From the NCBI GenBank assembly GCA_024195585.1, contig SWBL01000411.1:1-38457 (forward strand): a stretch of 38,457 nt of DNA. The letters are read 5' to 3'. The position numbers and the translations under genes were made by a program. This stretch comes from Aureobasidium sp. EXF-3400. Lineage: Eukaryota > Ascomycota > Dothideomycetes > Dothideales > Saccotheciaceae. The notes beneath the pieces were generated by a model. The model ran no database searches. It saw only the letters and a list, made by a program, of their open reading frames with translations, and was not told the origin of the DNA. Each line of letters begins with the position of its first letter. The first letter of the stretch is position 1. This document shows positions 1-8,746 of this stretch, one piece after another.

Positions 1-90
1 CAAGCTACCAAGATACAACAAGCTACCAAGATACAACAAGCTACCAAGATACAACAAGCTACCAAGATACAACAAGCTACCAAGATACAG
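1..90. repeat. 18-bp tandem repeat, five copies, on the window edge
   Basis: Five head-to-tail copies of an 18-nt unit, CAAGCTACCAAGATACAA, run from the first base; only the last base of the fifth copy differs (G for A). The array probably continues beyond the left edge. Because the unit is divisible by three, the array could encode a hexapeptide repeat in any frame, but no start, stop or splice context in the window shows that it is coding. It is best read as a minisatellite of unknown role. Confidence 0.9.
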
Positions 91-413
91 AGTAGTCTTA
101 GGTGTGGATGGAGTGTCCACTGAGAGCTTTTTCTGATCCGGTTCTCAGTTTATAGCCGGAAGAAATCCGATTGTATCATGTCTTTTGATGAACACCAGGG
201 TTTGGAGATCGACAGCAACTAGCCAAGGAGTCACTTCAGCAGCAACATCCCATAAGCATCGTTCGTCTCGTCACATCCTTCGACTCCGGAGCGAAGACTG
301 TCCTATGGCAAAGTTGAACAAAAAAAAACGAAAAACTGATCCTACCATACCAGAAGACAACGAATATCAAGCCTGCCAAATACAAGTAAAGAACAGATCA
401 AATCAGCAACATT
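91..413. other. Intergenic stretch downstream of the first gene
   Basis: This is about 320 nt between the tandem repeat and the 3' end of the minus-strand gene that follows. It holds an A-rich run near 320-336. A short plus-strand open frame here is antisense to the neighbouring gene's end and shows no family features. It probably includes the 3' UTR of the minus-strand gene. I see nothing else. Confidence 0.5.
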
Positions 414-2078
414 CTAAAGCTCCTTTTCAACACCTTTGGGTACCAAGAAACAAACCCAACAGCCCAAGCCCTGCCTCCCATCGCCCCAAGACTCTCCAAC
501 TCTGACACCATAAATGCCGATTTGCTCTTCTTGCATGCTGTCCTTGTTCTTACTCATCGGAGGCAGATTCAAGACTTGCCTCAGAGTTGTAGGGTCTTGC
601 ATTGGTGGCTCAAGCCATGCTTTTGCTTGCAAAGTCGCTGCTGTAACGAATATGGACAGAGGTGTACTGGGATGGAGACTTGGGGTATAGATGGAGGTGT
701 CGTGACCATGAGGAGTGTGCTCTGGCTTCTTGGCCTGGTACCGAGTTTTGGGAGAAGGGAGAGAGAGCAGGGATGTATGCAAACTGCTGGACAGATACGG
801 AATGCTCATGCCCACATCTCCTGTCTTTGACACTCTGGGTTGCAGAATAAAGAATTGGCGGTGTAAGAAGCGGACTTCGGTAAGTAGAGAGAGTAGATCT
901 GATAATGCCGGCGTAGTGTTACGGTCTCTGGTTTTCGCAGGCTTGGGGATACGGGTGGGCAGGCGAGTTGTGCTGGGTGCATAGGAATCTGTTTCAAGCT
1001 GCTGAGCCAAGGAAGTCCAGATATCGTCTTCGTCATTGCGCTGCTTTTGTTTTCCTTTGCTAGTGCTTGGAGAAGAAGTAGAAGCAGCAAGTGCTAGCTC
1101 TGTCCTGACCTCTATTGTGAACGATGATGAAACATCAATTTCGGAGCACAGAAGCCACAAACTGCTTCCGTCCCGCACCCTGACAACCCTCTGCACGATC
1201 TGTAAAATCACAACTTGAGTCCTGGAGATAATGCGAGGGAAGCTTGGCTCGACACGTAAACCACACTCAACGTCTGCGCCATACGGCAGGTTCATGAACG
1301 TGCAACTGCCTACTTGCAGACTGTTTGCACCGGCCACGTAATCACGAGAGAGGAAGCGAATCGGTTGTCCGTTAATGTGAGGATCTGTTACAGCAAGGCG
1401 TCGAAAGACTTGCGGCAAACCAAGGAGAGGCGAAGATGGATTGACAGCAGGTCTCGGACGATGACTGTGCTTCCTTGTATTACCTGGTCTTGAACTTATG
1501 GCAAGTTCGCGTACAGAGAGGTCGACAGGAGAATTGAGATGGCTTGCACCTGGTAGTGGTGAAGCATGGCCTCTAGTTCTGGAACTACTGCGATGAAGTT
1601 TTTGCCCAGGAGTGTCCGAAGAATGAGATTGTGAAGCCATAGTTGCTGATGAATGCCCGAAAGTTGGCGAATCACAGCGGTCTGATGAAGTATAGTCGAC
1701 ACTGTTGGTGTGGCAGTCGTATCGCGCAGCGAGTTCATCAATCAAGAAGTCTAATTCACCTTGTACCAGAGCTTCTTCGTCGATCGGTATGCTAGGAATA
1801 GGGAAGCAAGGTGGTGTAAGGGGACTAGGAAACCGCGGATCTGACGTAGGTGTATTGAGTGAGATGCCGGAATCTCGGATAGAAGGCGCAAAGAAGAGTG
1901 TCTTGAAACGATTACGCTTATGAGGAGTATCGGCAGGAGATAGCAGGTTCCCGTAGACTGATGGAGAAGGGAGAGCAGGGGTCGACCTGGGACTAGTAGA
2001 GGAAGATGCAGAGAGGAAAGAGCGATTCGAAAGATCAGACCGAGCTGACGAAGATGACTTTTGGCGTTGATGATACAT
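414..2078 (-). CDS. Ser-rich hypothetical protein with a possible PAS-like segment
   Basis: A single open exon encodes 554 residues. The first ~200 residues are rich in Ser, Pro and Thr and look disordered. An ordered core at about 220-335 begins RRLAVTDPHINGQPIRFLS and later has GSSLWLLCSEIDVSS; this layout resembles the start and the beta-sheet end of fungal PAS/LOV folds (VTDP...PI.F.S), but no flavin-binding Cys motif is visible. A second ordered patch, LLTEVRFLHRQFFILQP, lies near residue 400, with low-complexity sequence around it. The protein end (VCFLVPKGVEKEL) is intact. The start at 2078 is uncertain: a GTAAGT donor at 2154 and a TCAG acceptor ending at 2096 would keep the frame open to an ATG at 2257, adding about 40 residues. 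The PAS suggestion is inference; otherwise I do not recognise the family. Confidence 0.6.
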   Translation of the reverse strand: MYHQRQKSSSSARSDLSNRSFLSASSSTSPRSTPALPSPSVYGNLLSPADTPHKRNRFKTLFFAPSIRDSGISLNTPTSDPRFPSPLTPPCFPIPSIPIDEEALVQGELDFLIDELAARYDCHTNSVDYTSSDRCDSPTFGHSSATMASQSHSSDTPGQKLHRSSSRTRGHASPLPGASHLNSPVDLSVRELAISSRPGNTRKHSHRPRPAVNPSSPLLGLPQVFRRLAVTDPHINGQPIRFLSRDYVAGANSLQVGSCTFMNLPYGADVECGLRVEPSFPRIISRTQVVILQIVQRVVRVRDGSSLWLLCSEIDVSSSFTIEVRTELALAASTSSPSTSKGKQKQRNDEDDIWTSLAQQLETDSYAPSTTRLPTRIPKPAKTRDRNTTPALSDLLSLLTEVRFLHRQFFILQPRVSKTGDVGMSIPYLSSSLHTSLLSLPSPKTRYQAKKPEHTPHGHDTSIYTPSLHPSTPLSIFVTAATLQAKAWLEPPMQDPTTLRQVLNLPPMSKNKDSMQEEQIGIYGVRVGESWGDGRQGLGCWVCFLVPKGVEKEL

Positions 2079-2650
2079 GTATGAAGCGAGTAAAGCTGAC
2101 TACCTATCAAGAAGTTGCTGTTTGTGCAAACGACCAAATATATAAGGTACTTACCGCACTTTAGATATCTGAGACAGCCGCAATTTCGTGTCTTTAAGGC
2201 TTTGAGACTGGTGTCTTGAAACCCCTTGGGAATGTACTTTTTTCGGCTCCTGAGCAAGACACTCGCATTTATTAGCTTGTCACAAAGTGTCTAGGAGAAT
2301 CACTCAGGAGCCCCGCTTGTAGGAAGGATTCTTCGGTGAGCGTTAAATAGGCGACAAGATGAAGTTTGATCGATACGGAATAGAAAGGACTCAAAGAGAT
2401 TGTCTCAATCGTAAGGATCAGACGCATATCCAAAGAGAGCTGATGTGGAAACGGCTCCAAGGAGATATCAAATGCACTATTCGTGTTATCTTCTACTGAA
2501 ACTACCCGATTTTCTCCCATCTTCACCCCCATGAGGCATCTCGAAATCTACTGGCTGCATAAGTTATAGTCTTTCTTCCGGCCACTCATCGTCTAACATC
2601 GATACCCGCTTCACGGCTCCGTCCAGGTCTTGCGACCGGTCTAGGGTTCT
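2079..2650. other. Intergenic stretch with possible 5' exon(s) of the upstream-facing gene
   Basis: This stretch separates two minus-strand genes. It carries a minus-strand GTAAGT donor at 2154 that could belong to a 5' intron of the Ser-rich protein gene. It also holds a short minus-strand open frame (2272-2532, starting MGVKMGENRVVSVED) that has a true ATG but no recognisable domain. The latter may be an upstream exon, a small gene or chance. I see no repeat or RNA gene here. Confidence 0.3.
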
Positions 2651-4537
2651 TCAAGGGGGTGGAGGTGGAGGACCGTTAGGCATACCCATGCTTGCGAAGA
2701 GCTCCCCAACAGTGGTCACTGGTCCAACCTGAATTCCGGAGATGCCTGGAGGCATACCGGGATCATCTTCTTCAGGCTCACGAGGAAGGTTCAAGAAAGC
2801 GTTGGCAAAGTGGCCGTGGTCAAGTGCCTTGTCGGTCCAATCATGGGTTCTCTCTTCAAACTTGAGCTTGGAGAAATCGTCGACAAACTCCGTCATGTGT
2901 GCAGCCACTTCAGGCTTGGGAAATCCTTGCTTGGTGGCCCAGCCATGGTGACTTCCGCGTGGTGGTCGGGGGTTAATAGGAGTATTGTGGATGCGTGGAC
3001 TGTTGAGCAGGCCCTGGAAGTTGATGCATGGGAAAGAGAAGCGACCGAAGTCTCTCTTCCAAGGTTCAGCTTCGCCCTAATGACAGTCAGCGTACCACTC
3101 TTTGAAAACAAGACACGATGAACCCACTGCAGCAACTCTGTTCAGGAATTCCAAGTCCTCGTTGATCGGACGCCAAACCTCATCGTCTTCGGCTGGAATG
3201 AGCTTTCTTGCCGCTTCTAGCGTTTCGATGCCGCGTGCATAACGGTTCTGGCCCCTGGGGTCGCGGGTCAAGTTCTCATGGACAGTGTACCACGCCTCCC
3301 AATGTCCCAGCAAGGCCCTGAAGCGATCGGGGAATAGGAAGGGCGCCGTGTGCGGGCGGAAGGTATAAGCAATCATATGCAGGATGGTGTCGATGCAGTC
3401 CTTCAGATGGTCAAAGGTCTTCTCCTCCAGACCAAGCCTGGCGACTGTAAACAAACAATCGAGTACCACGGACACAACAGCTAACTGCCACGAGTCTGCA
3501 ATCTTTGCCTCATAGTCTTCGTCATCAAGTTCATCCCAAGGCATCAGACACAAGCTAACCATTCTACCGTGAATGCAAACATGTCTAGTTACAGAAGCGT
3601 ATCTCCAGTGGCCTATGATGTCCAGTTGCCATCCAGCACAAGCAAGATCCGTGTAGGAGTGGATGAGACTGGCAAGGGATGGCGGTCCTTGGGACAAGAT
3701 GGTGTCGAGGTGTTTCTTTTGAGCCTTGAGGAGGTGGTACAAGTCCCATCCGACAGCATCGATAGACAGAATACGCGGCATGTCTTGTTCTGTGACTGTG
3801 CGAGCAATGTCCTTATCCACGCCAACGACAGAGATCTTCTTGCCTCTGCCAGTGGGAAAGTCGAGAGGGGCAAGCAAGCGGGTCTGTCTGGCTCGACGCT
3901 CGGCAACAGTCAAGTCCTCACGGGGGGATGGGTTGACCTTCCAGACAATCTTGACCTGGGTATCGACATTGACCGGGATATGTTCGACAGGGGAGACGGA
4001 CGTCTCTGAGATGACATAGATGGGTTTGGAAGGCCACATGTGGAATGTCAAGCGTAGTTCTCTGATCAAATGTTCAAGATCGGCGACCAGAAACAGAGCA
4101 TGGGTGGCGCGGTCTTTGTCCTTGTGCTTTTCGGGGTTGCAGCATACACATAGGGGTGTTTCGACATGGGTTATGGTAGCTTCGATCGAGGGACCCTTGA
4201 AGGACCTGGCAGCCTTGGCTGTAGCGACTGTGGGCAAGAAGCGTTTTCTGTCAATTTCAAAGGCGAAGAACTTGGAGCTAATGAGAGCAAAGTCGTTTTG
4301 ACCATGAAGATAGGTCTCAGCATCCTGCTTCAACTGTTTGTTGACACGCATGATGGTAGTGTCGAACTTGTATTTGTAGCCGGGCCAGGAACCGTTGGTC
4401 GAGTACTTGACTTTGGCACCTAGCAGAAGGTGGGAGAAGATCTCATTCTTGATCTCAGGAGGCAGAGTCTCTAGGATCAGTTTGGCATGCTCGCTCTCGG
4501 CGCGCTGATCGATGCTGGTTGCCATGCCGTGATGCAT
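2651..4537 (-). CDS. F-box-like domain protein (two exons)
   Basis: Exons are 4537-3128 and 3076-2651, giving 611 residues if the 51-nt segment 3077-3127 is an intron. Residues 20-38 (LILETLPPEIKNEIFSHLL) are an F-box-like helix start, and IMRVNKQLKQDAETYL follows, the usual second signature of this fungal F-box/2EXR-like class. Such proteins are usually substrate adaptors of SCF ubiquitin ligases, though no partner can be read here. The body is soluble. The C-terminal exon is Pro/Gly-rich and ends in six prolines (MGMPNGPPPPPP). An uninterrupted reading hits TAG at 3077-3079, after which the same frame stays open for 141 residues of well-formed protein (FGRFSFPCINFQGLLNS and onward). I therefore model an intron. 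Translation may start at 4537 or at the in-frame ATG at 4525, which sits in the better context (GGCATGGC). Confidence 0.72.
3077..3127 (-). other. Predicted 51-nt intron removing an in-frame TAG
   Basis: Read on the minus strand, it starts GTGGGT, has a CTGAC branch-like motif 7 nt before the terminal TAG, and is 51 nt long, so frame is kept at phase 0. The donor fits the GTNNGT pattern of most introns in this window. Competing readings are a genuine nonsense mutation (for example CAG to TAG) or stop readthrough. Confidence 0.6.
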
Positions 4538-5459
4538 AGTGGAAGTCGACTGCGCGATGTTCAGCTGGGGAGATGTTAGCTATGGTCAGGAATGTGCAAT
4601 CGAGATGAACAAACTCTGGAGAGATGCTCAGACACATCGGAGGTGGGAGTAGGAGGAGTGATGGACGCCATGTTTGGGTCGCGTTGCTGATGTCTGCCTA
4701 ATAAGAAGTCGCGCCTTCCGCAAGGTAACGACAACAGTCGGGAGAGACAAGCAGCGCACCGGGATCTCAAGAACTCGGGAGCGAAACTCAACTCGACGGC
4801 AACAACAAAACAAGAAACTTAGTATAGTCGCAGTAGAAAGGGAAGAGGAAGGAGATGAGTACTTGGCCTCTTACTCGTGAGCTTTCAATGTGGGTGGGAT
4901 TCAGTGCTGTCCAGAAGGTTCCCAGCGGTTACTTGCAGGTGCAAACGACAACACGGCAGAAGTCGTACGTTGAAGCAGAAGCTCATGGGACTCATTACAC
5001 TGCACAAACAATTCCTATCAAGCAGCATAACCGCTGAGAGCAGTAGCATGCAAGGCTTGATCATGGACTCTAACAGTGAAAAACAGTAGTGCTATGCTCT
5101 TAAGATGAGTCTTTTGGAGGTTAGAAAACACGAGTTCTCAATCGGACAAACCCCTCTTTTATCAGTGGACATGTGCATCCAATGAGACAGGAGGGCGATA
5201 TTGCTGGAGACGCATGTGGTGACGAGCAGAAGATTGAAACAAAGACAGGTCAGAGATCGGCGAAGTGGCAGCTTCTTGGCGCGGCTCTGCGGAGGAGTGA
5301 GCAAGGGCCACGTTACGAAAGGAGAAAGTGGACCTGCATGGTGTTTCACGGAGACTGTCGGTACAAGGCAAAGGGTGCTGGCGAGAAAGCATTCTCATTA
5401 CATAGTTATCGCAAAGCAAAGCAGATATTGTTGTTGATTTATAACAAAAAGACTGGTGC
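4538..5459. promoter_or_regulatory. Divergent intergenic region between the F-box-like and acetyl-CoA transporter genes
   Basis: This 922-nt stretch separates two genes pointing away from each other, so it must hold both promoters and 5' UTRs. Short open frames occur on both strands in overlapping positions, with no recognisable domains. No strong TATA box or repeat was seen. Confidence 0.5.
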
Positions 5460-7490
5460 ATGTCTGCTACGCTGTCCAACGACCTGGTCCACGCGAATCC
5501 TCGATCCCATATTGTGGATATCGATAACAACGAGCGGAATCATATCCGTCTGGACACGTTTATACCTAGAGAAAACAGAAGGCCGCAGCCGATAGACGTA
5601 GGAGCTGCCAACTCCCATCACTCGCGCCCGCTAGACATTTCGTTGGCCGACTCGCCTTCTCCGATGCCCAGGAAAGCCAACGGCACTCCCAGCAGACCTA
5701 GCAGGGCGACGGGCTCTGCTCCCTCGTCAGCCTCGTCCACCGCAGACGACGCCAACATGTCTGGAAATCTGCTTGAGCAACGGCGCAAGCATGCCTCGCT
5801 CGAATCGCCCGACTCTGCCGCCGTGACGGCCAACCTCATGAGCAGGAGCTCCTTCACCCTTGACAACGAACCTCCGCCGACGACCCATCCAGAGAGCGCA
5901 TCCAAAGGCTTCACAGACCTTCCCGAGCAGGACAAGCGCAACTTCTTGTTACTCGTCTTGTTATACTTCTTGCAAGGCATCCCTATGGGTCTGGCTAGTG
6001 GTTCGGTCCCTTTCCTCCTCAAGTCGCATCTCTCGTACGGCCAGATTGGCGTCTACTCGCTCGCTTCATACCCCTATTCGCTCAAGCTGTTATGGTCGCC
6101 CATTGTCGACGCTGTATGGACGCCCAAGCTGGGCAGAAGAAAGAGTTGGATTCTCCCTATCCAAACAATCAGTGGATTCGGCATGATCTGGCTCGGCTCT
6201 CACGTCGAGGACATGATGGTCAAGGCTGGTGAGAACGGTGGCGCAGGTGTCTGGAACTTTACTGGCTGGTGGTTTGCCCTGGTACTGATGTGCGCTACTC
6301 AAGACATCGCCGTGGATGGTGTGTATACCCTCGACCTCCTGCAAAACTCAGTACTAACATAGTCTAGGCTGGGCACTTACCCTCCTTTCGCCGTCCAACC
6401 TCTCTTACGCCAGTACCGCCCAAACCGTCGGTCTGACCGCTGGCCAGTTCCTTTCCTACACCGTTTTCCTCGCCCTTTCATCCAAAGACTTCGCCAACAA
6501 ATGGTTCCGCAGCGCTCCTGGAGAGACTGGCCTCCTTACTCTTGGTGGTTACCTGAGCTTCTGGGGATGGGCCTACCTGCTTGTTACTCTCGGCCTCGCT
6601 TTGCTCAAAAAGGAAGACAAGACCAAGGAAAGAGATGGCATCATAGAGGTCTACAGAGTCATGGGCGGTATCCTCAGCTTGAAGAATATCCAAACATTCA
6701 TCGTCATCCATCTCATCGCAAAGATTGGCTTCCAGGCCAATGACGCCGTCACCAACCTTAAGCTATTGGAGAAAGGCTTCAGCCAGGAAGATCTTGCTCT
6801 GACTGTTCTTATCGACTTCCCCTTTGAGATCTCATTAGGCTACTATGCTGGAAAATGGAGCGAGCAGTATGCTCCAATGCGTCTTTGGTGTTGGGCATTC
6901 GTGGGCAGACTGGTTGCTGCTGCCTTTGCCCAGTTTACCGTCATGATTTTCCCTAGTGGTGGTACTAATCTCCCATACCTCTGCGTCGTCATTGTCGAGC
7001 ACGTTTTCAGCACATTCATGAGCACTATCATGTTTGTCGCCGTCAGCGCTTTCCACGCGAAGATCGCTGACCCTCACATCGGCGGTACCTACATGACTCT
7101 CCTCGCTACGTAAGTCTACTTCATTGCTCATCTGAATCCCACATGCTAACAGCAACTCTCAGCGTATCCAACCTCGGCGGCACATTCCCTCGCTTCTTCA
7201 TCCTCAAATTCGTCGACATGTTCACCGCCGCAACATGCACACCACCCTCAATCCCACCACCCGACTTCAAGGGCGAACTCATCACCAAACCCTTTTCTTG
7301 CGCTCTCGAGAACGACCGCCACATTTGCGTCAACGGAGGCGGCACCTGCAACATCACCACCGATGGTTATTACATCGTCAATGTGCTTTGCATCATCATT
7401 GGCATTGTGACCTTCTGGGGGTTCATCAAGCCCAAGGCATTGCAATTGCAGAGTTTGCCTTTGAGAGCTTGGAGACTTGCTGAGCAGTAG
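5460..7490 (+). CDS. Acetyl-CoA transporter, SLC33A1/AT-1 family (three exons)
   Basis: Exons are 5460-6318, 6368-7109 and 7163-7490, giving 642 residues. A disordered Ser/Pro-rich N-terminus of about 155 residues precedes a polytopic membrane protein. The SLC33 hallmark at residues 162-186 (FLLLVLLYFLQGIPMGLASG) is followed by SLKLLWSPIVDAVW, GRRKSW and CATQDIAVDGWAL, all typical of the Acatn/MFS-like acetyl-CoA transporter family. A Cys-containing lumenal loop (CTPPSIPPP...CNITTDGYYI) precedes the last helix, and the end is intact. In animals this transporter moves acetyl-CoA into the ER lumen for protein acetylation; ER location here is inferred from the family. Intron 1 has GTGTGT...TACTAAC...TAG (49 nt); intron 2 has GTAAGT...GCTAAC...CAG (53 nt). 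Both joins restore conserved family sequence. Confidence 0.95.
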
Positions 7491-8130
7491 AGTTTGGCGT
7501 GTTGGGATATTTCATATTGCATATTTGCATTTTGTCCTTTGGAGACTTTTGTGGTACAGAAAAATGGCATTGTTATTTCATTCGTGTTGAGCATCGAAAA
7601 AGAGCCATTAGTTAGAATTGATCTCATGGTGGGATCAGTATGTACAATCATATTCTTCTTTTGCAGACGCATATACGAGTATCTATATTGAGGTGTTGAA
7701 TAGAGCACATGTCAGGGTCATCTCAAGAAACACATGGTCATACCACACCATGAATCACCACATACCGATGGCTAAAGTTGACGGTCGAAGTGTAGTATAG
7801 AATACGTATATAGCTTGACACTATTCATACATCATTAATCGTTAGAATCTCCTCCATCAAGAAAATCCATCAATCAAGCTGACAGAGACGCTGTCTGGTT
7901 GTCCATCTCCAAAAAGAAAAAAAAGCAGAAAAAGTGTAAAAAAACAAAAAAGAACGAAGCTAGGGGTATCGTAAGGCTATGCTGGGAAAAATGCATATGA
8001 AACGGCAGATGGTTGCGAGAAGCAGGTCCAGGAAGCAACTTCGGTCCGGCAAGGAGAAGCCACAAAGACAGTAAGAGAAGTCGAATGTCGATGACCTCGA
8101 CCAGCAAGGGCGTTGACAAGGTCAAGTTGA
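7491..8130. other. Intergenic region between convergent genes
   Basis: This is 640 nt between the 3' ends of the transporter gene and the minus-strand HPt-like gene, so it mainly holds two 3' UTRs. It is AT-rich, with an A-rich run at about 7911-7953. A minus-strand open frame (7977-8387) overlaps the HPt gene in another frame and looks like a shadow. No RNA gene or repeat was recognised. Confidence 0.5.
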
Positions 8131-8746
8131 TTATAATCTGATGCTTGCACTTGAGGCATCAGAAGCGTCTTCCTGTGGGGACTGTAACGGCAGGTCGTAG
8201 AATGACGTGAAGGCCATCTTGGCCAATTCGAAATGCGAATGTGCATCCTTGACAACATAGCCGAGAATCTCGCAGATCTGACTGAGGCCGATGCCTGTGT
8301 ATTGGAGCTCAACGCCGTGTGCCAGGATGGTTTCGATGCGAGCACACGCCCTTTCGATACGTGTGAGACCCAGCACCATTGATGCACATCGAAGTGATTG
8401 TGTACTTGTGTTGAGTTGTGAGAGGTTCACGTGTGTTCTGGAGAAGATATGTTAGTATAGAGCTGACAGTTGGCTATAGAGATTGGACACACAAGCTTTC
8501 CCTCATGGTGCTCAACGACTCTGGAGCCATGACTAGATACTCGCAGATAACATCTCTGCTGAACAGTTCGGATGGTGTATCCAAGTCAAGTAATTCCTGA
8601 AAGATGTTCATATCCACTGAACGGCCGAGCTTCTCCAGTGCTAGTGCTTGGGCTGTCATGGCAGGCTGATTGGTGTCGATAGGTTGAAGTAGCAAGGAGA
8701 TGCTTGCACGTTTGGCTTGGTAACTCGACGGTTGGTGGACTGCCAT
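8131..8746 (-). CDS. Degenerate YPD1-like histidine phosphotransfer (HPt) protein lacking the His
   Basis: Exons are 8746-8493 and 8437-8131, giving 186 residues. The intron 8438-8492 (55 nt) has GTGTGT, a CTAAC branch site and CAG. From about residue 44 the pattern follows fungal Ypd1: VDMNIFQELLDLD matches the first helix, FSRDVICEYL and APESLSTMRESL match the second, and TQSLRCASMVLGLTRIERAC matches the catalytic helix. In Ypd1 that helix reads H-x-LKGSS-x-x-LGL and the His accepts phosphate between a hybrid kinase and a response regulator. Here Gln98 (codon CAA, 8398-8400) replaces the His, and KGSS is changed to RCAS. The last helix (VKDAHSHFELAKMAFTSFY) is kept. The chosen ATG lies in a CACCATGG context. 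It cannot relay phosphate by the known chemistry, so a binding or scaffold role, or decay, is inferred. A longer start at 8845 is possible. Confidence 0.8.
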
